Below, one piece after another: positions 33,001-41,342 of a stretch of DNA of 64,000 bases. A model generated the notes under the pieces. That model was given only the letters and a program-made list of their open reading frames with translations. It was not told where the DNA came from and did not search any database. The translations under genes and the position numbers were made by a program. Source of the DNA: Paenibacillus sp. 19GGS1-52 (lineage in GTDB: Bacteria; Bacillota; Bacilli; Paenibacillales; Paenibacillaceae); NCBI RefSeq assembly GCF_022369515.1, contig NZ_CP059724.1:4402001-4466000 (forward strand), in the 5' to 3' direction. The first letter of the stretch is position 1. Every line of letters begins with the position of its first letter.

Positions 33001-33755
33001 TTCAGCATGTACTCAATGGTTGCATCTGAGGTGATTGTAGATAAAGTCACCGTGCTGCCTTGGGGAACTTCCGCACCATGATCCGGAATTGCTGTAACAG
33101 CTGCCACCGTGGTGGAATCTGCTTTTTGTTCACCCGTTATTTTGATGTCTGACATTCGTGAGGTTCCTGTTGCAGCTACTGTTCCTGCTACAATAGATAC
33201 ATTGCTTGTCTGCAAAAATCGTAAATAGACAGTGGCATTATCATTTACATCTGCAGGCAAAGTAAATTCCGATTTTGTCAGAGTTCCTGTGTTTGCATAT
33301 GTTCCGTCCTGGATATCTGTAAAAGTAACCTTGTCTGTACTGTATTGCAGTTTGAAATCTTTGGGGCCTGTAGTGGATCCATATGAACTAAAATCCAGTT
33401 TCAAATTCTCATAACCGGCTGATGACAACGCTATTTGCCAATATTTCGTATTGGCGCCATTATCCCAACCGTTTATAGAAATAGACCTATTACTATTAGT
33501 ATAAGTAGATATCGTTCCCCCTGTCGCATTAACACCCATATAAGTTGTGAGTGTTACTGTATTGGCAGCAGCAACTCCACCGGTTGCCGGAAAACTAGTT
33601 AAGGTCTTTGTCACATCGGGATTATCAATAAAGTCCCATTCAGCAACAGTTACAGCAGCAGAAGCATTTACATAAGTGGATATTGGCAACATGATTACTA
33701 ACATGATTACAACCATGAATGCGCTTAATATCCTTCTTGGATTTTGGATTCTCAT
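27018..33755 (-). CDS. Giant S-layer-homology protein with PHP-hydrolase and beta-propeller-like regions
   Basis: 2245 residues, secreted (signal peptide MRIQNPRRILSAFMVVIMLV... ending near Ala33). Seen in order: a beta-sandwich with AEWDFIDN (about 35-215); repeats of chitobiase/FN3 type (220-390); a PHP-type (CehA/McbA-like) hydrolase beginning GQLHGHTVQSDGSG near 400 with FFALTDHSNYFD, FNHPGP and NNQDNHKG; Ig-like strands; a GATase-like region (about 840-1110); an OB-fold region (about 1120-1300); a choice-of-anchor-I/beta-propeller region (1305-1815); a Thr-Pro linker near 1825; and three SLH domains (about 2065-2240) that anchor it to cell-wall polymer. GGGAGG sits 5 nt before ATG 33755. 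Metal-dependent phosphodiesterase/phosphatase activity is inferred, the substrate unknown. Confidence 0.85.
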   Translation of the reverse strand: MRIQNPRRILSAFMVVIMLVIMLPISTYVNASAAVTVAEWDFIDNPDVTKTLTSFPATGGVAAANTVTLTTYMGVNATGGTISTYTNSNRSISINGWDNGANTKYWQIALSSAGYENLKLDFSSYGSTTGPKDFKLQYSTDKVTFTDIQDGTYANTGTLTKSEFTLPADVNDNATVYLRFLQTSNVSIVAGTVAATGTSRMSDIKITGEQKADSTTVAAVTAIPDHGAEVPQGSTVTLSTITSDATIEYMLNGGAAQTINSTSGTVVIDEFNQSGNTAVITAKAVKGTNESAARTFIYTQAQVRPVSASKTGAVAAGTQISLSTPTAGAAINYVLTKKAGLTGETVVSEAVYSSPITLTSDMFPVKIEATAIMAGYKDSVKSTFNYTLKDGSAEEQVYFGQLHGHTVQSDGSGTLAEAYAYARDVAKLDFFALTDHSNYFDTSSAPVEYAASSTNAKWQLGQTTAAAAATADFVPFYGYEMTWAGGPGHINTFATEGFVSRNNKTYASGISGMTNYYNLLKNVPGSIGQFNHPGPTFGDFNNFSNYDPEINQHMTLIEVGNGEGAVSSGGYFRSYEYYNNALDKGWHLAPTNNQDNHKGLWGNANTARTAIVTDNFTKEGVYAALREMHVYATEDENLEIKYTANDEPMGTSLASGIGELNINVDLLDPDSSDQIGQVSLITSGGKETNLQNFTTNSANYAVKINNPANGYYYIRVVEADGNIAVTAPVWVGEVEKVGINAITSSVSMPVTGEALQISTELFNNEATPITIQSIHYKIGGVTVADKSINGQIPSLATLKDSISYTPTDAGTITVDVTVNAEVNGISRVLTQSLQLKVREAAKLISIGVDASHLNEYVAGNYANSMTNFAKLAEEYDVRLVEIKGGITAEKLAGLKGLILTPPNRKATVGALGEYSAAEIAAIQAFTASGKTLIVCGLADYGDGTNAASYHASYQQNAILAAVNAKTRIVDDELIDNTTFVPNQNFRLRFKNYNMSSPYNLGVNPAQEYSFYSGASLWVPEADRAAVTNIVTSHATSESLDSDKDSKGGEGNPVTKGNIPVLTVETLEHGAKLFVAGSVFMSNFEVQATLDNATELGYSNYNITQNILKDIAPRTVTPIAEVQAAEEGAQFTIQGTVTSNASGYDQSTAFFDSIYVQDSTAGINLFPVSGNFRVGQKVEVTGTVGGYLGEKQLTVKKIEILDSSVNEIAPALVTTAAATADTTRGSLVKVEGTVKSVSLDSGKVGAIVINDGSGDVRVFIDGYINPTVNLEFLEAGDHISAIGLSSIDPVGKRIRVRDRNEIQLITTSIMTKIGSYSTGYSNLGGGVAEIVKYNSDNQKFYLINGKEKKVDIVSLKSLVSGQETTLALEKRIDVSSMIDGFTFGDITSVDINTELNTIAIAIQEADYSKPGAVLLLDYDGNYKKHYTTGVQPDMVSFTPDNKYLLTADEGEPRQGYTAPAVDPKGSVTLINLQAETAKVIDFTSFDSGEARNALLANNVILKKQTKPSVDLEPEYAAVSADSKLAFISLQEANAIATLDIAKGTFTSIKGLGFKDHSAAGNELDMRRDGKIEIKTEANVFGIYNPDGITTYTTGGKTYIVTANEGDSRDWNGYINEKDIKLGKGQDGDATKDMKVTTFDTSDYEVGVNGAGFISGKTYLFGARSFSIWDAEDMSLVYDSGAGLEKQTAKLVPKYFNWSNDDFVFEKRSAKKGPEPEDVKVGVVDGKPYVFIGLERVSGNMMYDISHINAPVFYDYLNTRDFQNSVDNTGTKPAYQIAGDVSPEGQNFVAADQSPTRYPLLLVANEVSGTVSVIEIPKGYYTPETPTPTTPTPTPTPGQPVASAQPTGSPQTVTVTDTVAVVKLSLNSVTGEATVKLADEVTQKLLDNAKANEEAGMKTVVEISGQATTETKKVTVELSNEFLKKLSSETKTDLKINTGFAVITFGNLAVDAISKAAKGQELKISVERASGTALTSSVQALVAGRPVYDFTITDGDSKITSFGSESVKVQIPYVRGAGENINAIVAYYIDNSGNAVPVTSKYNETAQTIDFITKHFSKFAVGYQYTEFTDIDSHWSKDSVYFTAARGWFTGLGNHTFGPDQTMTRGMLATVLGKMSNADVSGVPTFTDVSANKYYSPYIAWAAANGILQGIGNNSFAPDKAVTREELAVLLNNYLKYLNQKLEGTTPIAKFADNEQISSWASEAVANIQAFGLISGKPGNLYDPKGTATRAEVSTVLKKYIESSFTE

Positions 33756-33887
33756 ATATACCTCCCTAGTAGTATTCACTTAACTATAAAAGGGATATGT
33801 AAAATCCTTAGTAAGGTTATGTTAATCTTTTAGTTAAATGTTAATTATTCCTACGCCTTGGTCTTTTTAATTTCTTTTCGATTCCGA

Positions 33888-33916
33888 TTGATTTCTGTGC
33901 GGATTTATTCTACAAT
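33888..33916 (+). promoter_or_regulatory. Sigma-A promoter of the LacI-family gene
   Basis: TTGATT (33888-33893) and TACAAT (33911-33916) are spaced by 17 nt; the operator follows 7 nt downstream of the -10. Confidence 0.7.
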
Positions 33917-33923
33917 AAGCTCA

Positions 33924-33937
33924 TAAACGCGCGTTTA
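33924..33937 (+). promoter_or_regulatory. LacI-family operator 1
   Basis: TAAACGCGCGTTTA is a perfect palindrome with the central CG typical of LacI/GalR operators. It overlaps the expected transcription start of the regulator gene, so it should mediate autorepression. A near copy lies before the phosphorylase gene. Confidence 0.85.
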
Positions 33938-33968
33938 CAAGATGGAACAATGGTAAAAGGGGGCCAAT

Positions 33969-35024
33969 ATGCGCAGCGAAGATATAGCCAAGTTGGCTGG
34001 GGTTTCCCGAAGCACGGTATCCCGCGTGATCAACAACTATTCCAATGTCCCTGAAGAGACTCGTGCTAAAGTACTGAAGGTAATTGAACAGCATCAGTAC
34101 GAGCCGAACAGCTTTGCACGGGCTCTAGCCGGTAAGAAGACGGATACTATTGGGCTGTTCGCCATTAGCATGAACGAGAAAGAGAATACGACCCGGATCT
34201 ATCAGAATAACTACTTCGCTCCATTCGTCGATGCCGTAGTGGATACAGCGAATGCTCGCGGATGTTATGTGCTGATTCACACCGTATACTCTCCCGACGA
34301 TTTCCTGAAGGTGAAGCAGGCCTTTCTGCAGAAACGGATTGACGGCGGCATCATCGTCGGCACTCAGAAGGATATTGATATTGTCCGGGAAATGGTGGGT
34401 CTTGACTCCCCGCTCGTGCTGATTGATTATGACATTTCAGAGATTATGTCAGAACATCTCGATCGTAATCATTTAGCTGTTGTGAACTCTAAAGACTATG
34501 AGGGCACAACGGAAGCCATCGAATACTTGATTGGCCTTGGACATGCAGAGATTGGCATCATCTGCGGACGAATGAATACGTATTCAGGACGAGAACGCTA
34601 TATGGCCTATGAGGATACGCTGAAGCGGCATGGCCTTCCGCTGAATGAGAACTTCATTCTGCAGGGGGATTTTCTGAAAGAGACGGCTTATGAAGTGGTG
34701 AAGAAGCTACTGGCTTCCGGTGGGCCTTTACCAACTGCTTTCTTCTCTTCGAACGACGACATGGCTATTTCAGCGATGGAAGCGTTCTCTGAGCAGGATA
34801 TAGCTGTTCCTGAGGAGATGTCGATTGCCGGCTTCGATGATATCCAGATGGCCTCGCGCATTCAGCCCAAGTTAACCACCGTCCGCTTGCCGATCTACGA
34901 AATGTCCAAAGCTGCCGTAGAGAAGGTGATCGAGCTGTGCGATTCACAGCAGCCGACCTTTAGCACGATCAGTTTTCCGGCACGGCTGATTGAGAGAGAT
35001 TCCTGCCAGCCGCCCAAGCAGTAA
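33969..35024 (+). CDS. LacI-family transcriptional regulator
   Basis: A 351-residue repressor. The helix-turn-helix is MRSEDIAKLAGVSRSTVSRV, followed by hinge YEPNSFARALAGKKT. The periplasmic-binding-like domain is complete (IGIICGRMNTYSGRERY, FFSSNDDMAISAME, MSIAGFDDIQMASRIQPKLT). AAGGGGG precedes ATG 33969. With operators in front of itself and of the GH94 gene downstream, it most likely responds to a beta-glucan-derived oligosaccharide or its phosphate. Confidence 0.93.
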   Translation: MRSEDIAKLAGVSRSTVSRVINNYSNVPEETRAKVLKVIEQHQYEPNSFARALAGKKTDTIGLFAISMNEKENTTRIYQNNYFAPFVDAVVDTANARGCYVLIHTVYSPDDFLKVKQAFLQKRIDGGIIVGTQKDIDIVREMVGLDSPLVLIDYDISEIMSEHLDRNHLAVVNSKDYEGTTEAIEYLIGLGHAEIGIICGRMNTYSGRERYMAYEDTLKRHGLPLNENFILQGDFLKETAYEVVKKLLASGGPLPTAFFSSNDDMAISAMEAFSEQDIAVPEEMSIAGFDDIQMASRIQPKLTTVRLPIYEMSKAAVEKVIELCDSQQPTFSTISFPARLIERDSCQPPKQ

Positions 35025-35095
35025 GCTATTTTACGCCTGACCCCGGTTTTTCGAAAAAAAACCCTTTACCCCGAGGGACTTTTTTTTCAGATCTA

Positions 35096-35109
35096 TAAAC
35101 GCGCGTTCA
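35096..35109 (+). promoter_or_regulatory. LacI-family operator 2
   Basis: TAAACGCGCGTTCA differs from operator 1 in one base. It lies 25 nt before the phosphorylase ATG, where a bound repressor would block transcription into that gene. Confidence 0.82.
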
Positions 35110-35133
35110 CAATCGAAGGGAGACTATTCTCAC

Positions 35134-37569
35134 ATGAAATTCGGAACTTTTGATGACACTCGTAAAGAGTATGTAATTAACACACCTAAAACGCCTTACC
35201 CATGGATTAACTACCTCGGCAACGAGCAATTTTTCGGCCTAATCTCTAATACTGCCGGTGGCTATTCCTTCTATAGAGATGCTCGTCTCAGAAGATTAAC
35301 CCGTTACCGCTATAACAATATCCCGATGGATTCGGGTGGACGTTACTACTACCTGTATGACGATGGTGATTTCTGGACCCCGGGCTGGATGCCGGTTAAA
35401 CGCGATCTTGATTTCTACGAATGCCGTCATGGTCTGGGCTACACTTCGATCACTGGCGAACGTAACGGAATTTCTGTTAACCAGCTTGCTTTTGTACCCC
35501 TCGGCCACAATGCTGAAGTACATCGTCTGGTCGTGAAGAACACGGGCACTGCGCAGAAATCAGTTAAGTTGTTCTCTTTTGCAGAATTCTGTCTGTGGAA
35601 TGCTCAGGACGATATGACCAACTTCCAACGCAATCTCAGCACAGGTGAGGTTGAAGTGCAGGATTCCGTGATCTATCACAAAACAGAATACCGCGAACGC
35701 AGAAATCACTATGCTTACTACTCTGTGAACAAAGAAATCGCTGGTTTTGATACTGACCGTGAATCCTTTGTAGGTATGTACAATGGCCTGGAAAGCCCAC
35801 AAGTCGTAGCTGCCGGAGAAGCAAGCAATTCCGTAGCCAGCGGCTGGTCCCCTATCGGCTCCCACGCGCTGAACATTACGCTTGAACCAGGCGAAGAGCA
35901 AAGCTTCATCTTTGTACTCGGCTACATTGAGAATGAAGAAGATGACAAATGGGAATCACTGAACGTCATTAACAAAAAACCGGCACTGGCTGTTGTAGAG
36001 CAATTTGCTACAGATGCTCAAGTGGATGCTGCTCTTGCTGACTTAGCTGCCCACTGGGATAACCTGCTGTCCAAATATCAGATCAAGAGTGGCGACGACA
36101 AGCTGGACCGCATGGTTAATATCTGGAACCCGTATCAATGTATGGTTACCTTCAACATGTCCCGTTCTGCTTCTTACTTTGAATCCGGTATCGGCCGTGG
36201 AATGGGCTTCCGCGATTCGAATCAGGACTTGCTCGGATTTGTACACCAAATTCCTGAGCGTGCACGCGAACGTATTCTCGATATCGCCGCTACGCAGTTT
36301 GAAGATGGCAGCGCGTATCACCAATACCAACCGCTCACCAAAAAAGGCAATAACGAAGTCGGCACCGGCTTTAATGATGATCCACTATGGTTGATTTCCG
36401 GAACGGCTGCCTACATCAAAGAAACTGGCGATACTTCCATTCTTGATGAGCAAGTTCCATTTGACAGCGACCTGAACAACACCGCTACCCTGTTCGAGCA
36501 CTTGAGACTTTCCTTCGAGCATGTCACCAATAATCTCGGACCTCACGGCTTGCCGCTGATCGGCCGGGCGGACTGGAATGACTGTCTGAACCTGAATTGC
36601 TTCTCTACAGAACCCGGTGAATCCTTCCAGACGACAGCCAACATCGAAGGCCGCGTAGCTGAATCCGTCTTTATCGCAGGTCTGTTCGTCTTCGTTGGAC
36701 CGGATTATGCTGAAATCTGCCGGACGCGCGGTTTGAGCGACGTTGCTGCTGACGCCGAAGACAAAATCGAGAATATGCGTGAAATTACTCTTACGCATGG
36801 CTATGACGGCGATTGGTTCCTGCGTGCTTATGACCACTACGGCGACAAGGTCGGCAGTAAGGATAATGAAGAAGGCCAAATCTTTATCGAGCCACAAGGC
36901 ATGTGTGTTATGGCTGGTATCGGCGTAGAGAACGGACAAGCGGAGAAAGCTCTTACCTCCGTTAAAGAACGTCTGGACACTAAATATGGTATCGTCTTGC
37001 AACAGCCTCCTTACTCCAAATATTATTTGAACCTGGGCGAAATTTCGACGTACCCACCGGGCTACAAAGAAAATGCCGGCATTTTCTGCCACAACAACCC
37101 ATGGATCATGATGGCTGAAACCATGCTGGGCCATGGCGACAGAGCTTTTGAACTGTATGCCAAGATCGCTCCTTCTTACCTGGAGGATATCAGCGAAATT
37201 CACCGTACGGAGCCTTACGTCTACTCCCAGATGATCGCTGGTAAAGATGCGGTTCGTCACGGAGAAGCGAAGAATTCCTGGTTGACGGGTACTGCTGCTT
37301 GGAACTATGTAGCGATCACCCAATCCATTCTCGGTATTCAAGCGGATTTCAATGGTCTGAAGATCGATCCTTGTATTCCTACCGAGTGGGACAGCTTCGA
37401 AATCACCCGTGTCTTCCGTGGAGATACTTACGTGATCCAGATCAAGAACCCGAACCATGTATCCAAAGGTGTAGCTAGTATTACACTGGATGGCGCAGCT
37501 GTAGAAGGCAACATCATCGCTCCTGTGGGCGACGGCGCTGTGCATACAGTAGTTGTTGAGCTTGGTTAA
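35134..37569 (+). CDS. GH94 glycoside phosphorylase, probably cellobiose phosphorylase
   Basis: 811 residues, the usual length of cellobiose phosphorylases. The N-terminus (FDDTRKEYVINTPKTPYPWI) and the TAGGYSFYRDARLRRLTRYR stretch are characteristic. The catalytic general acid lies in GRADWNDCLNL (Asp480). The (alpha/alpha)6 barrel region runs from about 290 to 720. It splits cellobiose with phosphate into glucose 1-phosphate and glucose in the cytoplasm. Chitobiose or laminaribiose specificity cannot be excluded. It is controlled by the LacI protein through operator 2. Confidence 0.88.
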   Translation: MKFGTFDDTRKEYVINTPKTPYPWINYLGNEQFFGLISNTAGGYSFYRDARLRRLTRYRYNNIPMDSGGRYYYLYDDGDFWTPGWMPVKRDLDFYECRHGLGYTSITGERNGISVNQLAFVPLGHNAEVHRLVVKNTGTAQKSVKLFSFAEFCLWNAQDDMTNFQRNLSTGEVEVQDSVIYHKTEYRERRNHYAYYSVNKEIAGFDTDRESFVGMYNGLESPQVVAAGEASNSVASGWSPIGSHALNITLEPGEEQSFIFVLGYIENEEDDKWESLNVINKKPALAVVEQFATDAQVDAALADLAAHWDNLLSKYQIKSGDDKLDRMVNIWNPYQCMVTFNMSRSASYFESGIGRGMGFRDSNQDLLGFVHQIPERARERILDIAATQFEDGSAYHQYQPLTKKGNNEVGTGFNDDPLWLISGTAAYIKETGDTSILDEQVPFDSDLNNTATLFEHLRLSFEHVTNNLGPHGLPLIGRADWNDCLNLNCFSTEPGESFQTTANIEGRVAESVFIAGLFVFVGPDYAEICRTRGLSDVAADAEDKIENMREITLTHGYDGDWFLRAYDHYGDKVGSKDNEEGQIFIEPQGMCVMAGIGVENGQAEKALTSVKERLDTKYGIVLQQPPYSKYYLNLGEISTYPPGYKENAGIFCHNNPWIMMAETMLGHGDRAFELYAKIAPSYLEDISEIHRTEPYVYSQMIAGKDAVRHGEAKNSWLTGTAAWNYVAITQSILGIQADFNGLKIDPCIPTEWDSFEITRVFRGDTYVIQIKNPNHVSKGVASITLDGAAVEGNIIAPVGDGAVHTVVVELG

Positions 37570-37604
37570 GAAGGCGACTGCCTTGACTTAGCCAATTATA
37601 TTTC

Positions 37605-37662
37605 AAAAAAAGCAACCCGTTCCGTCCGCTAGAAATAGCGGTACGAGCCGGGTTGCTTTTTT
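37605..37662 (+). terminator. Bidirectional terminator
   Basis: AAAAAAAGCAACCCG and CGGGTTGCTTTTTT enclose a further CCGCT/AGCGG stem. It lies between the convergent GH94 and GH127 genes. Confidence 0.88.
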
Positions 37663-37681
37663 GTATCACGCGATCAACAGC

Positions 37682-39610
37682 TTACGCTTTGCCTTCCGGA
37701 ATCCACACCTTCATCTCCCCGCTGCCACGGTTCCCCCATAGATAATAAGGAATCGCCTTGAGCGTAACGGGTTGAACCGCAGCCTTTTCTCTGCCGTAGA
37801 GACCGCCGTTCCAGCTCTCCTGCTCCACGCAGAAGCCACTCCCTTCAACCACTACCGCTCCTCCGAGCAGCGTCTTGTCAAAAACTTCTGTGAACGCCAC
37901 ATCTCCGCTTAGAGAAATTGAGCTTAAAGACTGGCCGTTATCGGTGCCTTCGAGGCAATATACCAAGGGTCCACGTTGAATGGCGGTCTTATGGGCATCA
38001 GCCTGCAGCAACGGATGAGCATATACACGATGCGCCTCCATCGGCACTTGGACTTCAATAACATCCCCTGCTGCCCATACTCTGCGGATGATCCGGTAGC
38101 CCTGCTCTACATCCATAGCCATATTCAGCAGTTCGCCATTCACTCTAATCTCCATCCCCTGGCTCCAAGAAGGGATACGCAGCGCAATTCCGAATTCCGC
38201 TGCTGCTGCCGGATTAACCTGCATAGTCACTGTGCCTTCCCATGGATAATTGCTTTGCTGGTGAATCGTAACCTGTGTATCGCCGAGTTTCGTGTTCAGC
38301 TCGCTGCCAATATATAAATTGGTGTAGAGCGTGTCGCCATGGGTGGTGTAAATGTATTGATTGAGCGAGGTCAGCAGCCGGGCCACATTGGGTGGACAGC
38401 AAGCGCAGCCGAACCAGCCTTGACGCTCAGACTTCACATGCCGTTTATCCGGGTTACAGTTGCAGGCCTGTGGCCATACTTCGAGCGGATTGACATAGAA
38501 ATAATGCTTGCCGTCCTGCGCCATAGAGCCCAGTACATTGTTATATAGCGCCCGTTCCATCACATCAGCGTACTGTGCATCCGGCGAGAGCTGCAGCATG
38601 CGCTGTGCGAAAAAAATCAGACCAATCGAGGCGCAAGTCTCTGCGTACACCGTGTCATTCGGCAGATCATAATCGAATGTGAATGCTTCACCCGCATGTG
38701 TGGACCCAATTCCACCCGTAATGTACATCTGCTTATCTGCCAGATTGTTCCACAGTCTAATGCAAGCCTTGCGCAGTGCTTCGTCACCTGTAAGTGCCGC
38801 CAAATCAGCCATGGCTGTGTACATATATACAGCGCGGACGGAATGACCTACAGCCACACTCTGCTCCCTTACTGGAAGATGGGCCTGGTTGTATTTCACA
38901 TCCAGAGTGTCCGTCTTTCCGACCCAATAACTAGTACGCCCGCGTTTCTCCCATTCCTGCTCCAGAAAGTGTGGCTGCTGCCCTCTTTGGTCAATAAAAA
39001 AACTGCTGAGCAACAGGTATTTCTCTTCTCCGGTTAGACGATACAATTTAACAAGGGCCAGTTCAATCTCCTGATGCCCATCATACCCACGGATCTTGCC
39101 TTCTTCTGGTCCGAAGACCGAATCAATGTAGTCGACCATCCGGCACATAATGTCGAGCAGTTTTCTTTTGCCGGTGGCTTCATAATAAGATACAGCGGCT
39201 TCAATGAAATGCCCGGCGCAATAAAGCTCATGGCAATCGTTCAGATTGGTCCAGCGTTTGCCGGGCTCTTTTATCGTAAAATAAGTATTCAAATAACCGT
39301 CCGCCTGCTGCGCTTCACCAATGAGATCAATGACCTCGTCCGCCTGCCGCTCAAGCTCGGCATCACGCTTAATGGTCAATGAGTAGCCCACGGCCTCCAG
39401 CCACTTGGCCACATCACTATCCTGAAATACAAAGCCGTGGAATTCACCTTTCTTCCGGCCAGCAGCAATCTCGAAGTTAGCTATCGCATGGCTTGGCTCC
39501 GCTTCTGGCACCCTATCATGCAATGCCTCATATTGATACGGAATAACTACATCCTGCACTAGCTGAATATAGCGTCCCCAGAATTCGTCTTTAATCGTCA
39601 CTTTGCTCAT
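37682..39610 (-). CDS. GH127-family beta-L-arabinofuranosidase-like hydrolase
   Basis: 642 residues, the normal size of HypBA1-type GH127 enzymes. It begins VTIKDEFWGRYIQLVQDVVI. The AETCASIG motif (catalytic/zinc Glu and Cys) and CNCNPDKRHV...GWFGCACCPPNVARL hold the zinc ligands and the nucleophilic cysteine of this family. An (alpha/alpha)6 barrel is followed by beta-sandwiches. It has no signal peptide, so it acts on imported arabino-oligosaccharides. It is divergent from an AraC regulator that probably controls it. Confidence 0.9.
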   Translation of the reverse strand: MSKVTIKDEFWGRYIQLVQDVVIPYQYEALHDRVPEAEPSHAIANFEIAAGRKKGEFHGFVFQDSDVAKWLEAVGYSLTIKRDAELERQADEVIDLIGEAQQADGYLNTYFTIKEPGKRWTNLNDCHELYCAGHFIEAAVSYYEATGKRKLLDIMCRMVDYIDSVFGPEEGKIRGYDGHQEIELALVKLYRLTGEEKYLLLSSFFIDQRGQQPHFLEQEWEKRGRTSYWVGKTDTLDVKYNQAHLPVREQSVAVGHSVRAVYMYTAMADLAALTGDEALRKACIRLWNNLADKQMYITGGIGSTHAGEAFTFDYDLPNDTVYAETCASIGLIFFAQRMLQLSPDAQYADVMERALYNNVLGSMAQDGKHYFYVNPLEVWPQACNCNPDKRHVKSERQGWFGCACCPPNVARLLTSLNQYIYTTHGDTLYTNLYIGSELNTKLGDTQVTIHQQSNYPWEGTVTMQVNPAAAAEFGIALRIPSWSQGMEIRVNGELLNMAMDVEQGYRIIRRVWAAGDVIEVQVPMEAHRVYAHPLLQADAHKTAIQRGPLVYCLEGTDNGQSLSSISLSGDVAFTEVFDKTLLGGAVVVEGSGFCVEQESWNGGLYGREKAAVQPVTLKAIPYYLWGNRGSGEMKVWIPEGKA

Positions 39611-39748
39611 TTCATTCTTCCTCTCCGTCTATTTCATCCTCGCTAATTGCAATTATAGACTGTAAAATAAATAAAAAATACAAACATAAGCAACCGTATT
39701 TTTGTACTATTTCACACTAAATAAAGTAAGCTTGGAGTGGGAAAAACA

Positions 39749-40621
39749 ATGACATTCAGTCCTTCTTATATTCACCTTGCTGCACCGCCCTTTCCCTATT
39801 TCCTAGAATGTGATCGCACGGTATATCAGCCTGGAGATCAGCATCCAAACCGGAACTGTATGGGCAAATTTGACCTACTGCTTGTCGAGCAGGGGTGTTT
39901 ATTCATCGGTGAAGAGGATAAACAATGGGAAGTGACGGCTGGATCTACCCTGCTGCTGCTGCCTGACCGCTATCATTATTCCGTCAAGCCCTGCTTGGAG
40001 ACTACCTCGTTCGTATGGATTCATTTTCACACGGTTGGAGAATGGACTGTGGCCGAGGGTGAGCCTGTCTTTGTCAATCGTGAAATGCACTTTCAGCAAT
40101 TTCTCACACATCCATATACGATTCGCGTGCCACAGTTCGGACCGCTTCCAGGTTCCTTTGAGCATAGTGGTCAAGCAGAGCTGTTATTGCAGTTAGCCAG
40201 CGGGCGACGTTCAAGTGCGGTCTGGCAGCAGCAGCGGATCTTTGAAGAGATGCTGCGGATGATGGACCTGGCCCAGCATGATGCCTCAGGGAGTCAGGCT
40301 GTGGAAATCGCCGAGCAAACTGAGGCTTATATCCGCAACCATTATGCGGAACCTGTCACCAATGCGTCTCTGTCGGAAGCTCTGCATTTTCACTACAATT
40401 ATCTGGGTCGCTGTATGAAGCGCGTGTACGGGCTGACGCCGCTGGAATATCTGGCAGATTACCGTCTGGAGCAGGCCAAGCTGCTGTTGCTGAAGACAGA
40501 GATCTCTGTAGCGGGGATAGCGGAGCGTACCGGCTTCGAGAGCACCCCCTACTTCTCGCGACGCTTCGAAGAGCAAATTGGCATCTCTCCGCTGCGCTTC
40601 CGCAAGCGTTACTCCCGGTAG
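39749..40621 (+). CDS. AraC-family transcriptional regulator
   Basis: 290 residues: an N-terminal cupin-like sensor (DLLLVEQGCLFIGEEDKQWE, GSTLLLLPDRYHY) and a C-terminal double helix-turn-helix (AYIRNHYAEPVTNASLSEAL, FHYNYLGRCMKRVYGLTPLE, AGIAERTGFESTPYFSRRFE). ATG 39749 is preferred; GTG 39737 overlaps the GGAG ribosome site. It is divergent from the GH127 gene with about 140 bp between them. Confidence 0.9.
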   Translation: MTFSPSYIHLAAPPFPYFLECDRTVYQPGDQHPNRNCMGKFDLLLVEQGCLFIGEEDKQWEVTAGSTLLLLPDRYHYSVKPCLETTSFVWIHFHTVGEWTVAEGEPVFVNREMHFQQFLTHPYTIRVPQFGPLPGSFEHSGQAELLLQLASGRRSSAVWQQQRIFEEMLRMMDLAQHDASGSQAVEIAEQTEAYIRNHYAEPVTNASLSEALHFHYNYLGRCMKRVYGLTPLEYLADYRLEQAKLLLLKTEISVAGIAERTGFESTPYFSRRFEEQIGISPLRFRKRYSR

Positions 40622-40700
40622 CCTTTTTCTCGCATAAAACATGTCCTGGCGGACAAGCTAATTTAACATTCATACTTATCTATAAAGGAGCTATGCAAAT

Positions 40701-41219
40701 ATGGGAATTCTAAACGGCAATCCTAAAGATGAACCGATGCACTATGGTGAAATTTTCAGTGTGTGGCAGTTCTCCGCCAAAGCCAAAATGACCTTATCTA
40801 CGCTGCAGGCCTTTCATTATCATGCCGGGGATCAGGACTTAAAGAAAATGATTGATGATTTAATGGATCAGGCCCAGCTGGAAATCAAGAATTGCGACAA
40901 GCTCCTTAAAGCCAATGGAATTACTCCCTTTCCGCTACTTCCGGACCGTCCTTCCGTTAAACTTGAGGATATTCCTGTCGGTGCCCGGTTCTCCGATCCG
41001 GAAATCGCTGCAGCGATCTCTGCGGGTGCCTCGATGAGCCTGAACGAATGCAGCCAAATTATGGGAATGGCCATACGGGAAGATATCGGAGCCTTATTCT
41101 TAAAAACACATGCCCAAATGGCGGTATTGGGTCTCGCCCTTTTGAAAATGAATAAACAAAAGGGTTGGCTGATTCCGCCACCCCTTCAGGTGAAAAAACA
41201 AGAGCCTGTGCATGCCTGA
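40701..41219 (+). CDS. DUF3231 family protein
   Basis: A 172-residue helical protein of the DUF3231/spore-coat-like (CotF-type four-helix) group: HYGEIFSVWQFSAKAKMTLS, LKANGITPFPLLPDRP, ICGMAIREDIGALFLKTHA-like sequence (here IMGMAIREDIGALFLKTHAQ). Function is unknown; family members are largely restricted to spore formers. AAAGGAGC precedes the ATG; a terminator follows. Confidence 0.8.
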   Translation: MGILNGNPKDEPMHYGEIFSVWQFSAKAKMTLSTLQAFHYHAGDQDLKKMIDDLMDQAQLEIKNCDKLLKANGITPFPLLPDRPSVKLEDIPVGARFSDPEIAAAISAGASMSLNECSQIMGMAIREDIGALFLKTHAQMAVLGLALLKMNKQKGWLIPPPLQVKKQEPVHA

Positions 41220-41250
41220 GCTCTGGTCTTAAGTTTTCGATCCAGTTCTA

Positions 41251-41273
41251 ATCCTGCTCATGCAGGATTTTTT
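41251..41273 (+). terminator. Rho-independent terminator
   Basis: ATCCTGC - TCAT - GCAGGAT followed by T6. Confidence 0.9.
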
Positions 41274-41342
41274 GCTGTTCAGCAATTTTTTGGAAGTGAG
41301 AAGCATATTCATAAGACATGCCTTACTTTGGAGTTGTTGAAT

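Noticed and set aside
36385..37545. 386-codon minus-strand frame inside the cellobiose phosphorylase gene
   Set aside because: It is exactly antisense to a conserved GH94 gene, has no recognisable motif and no ribosome site; a shadow of codon usage.
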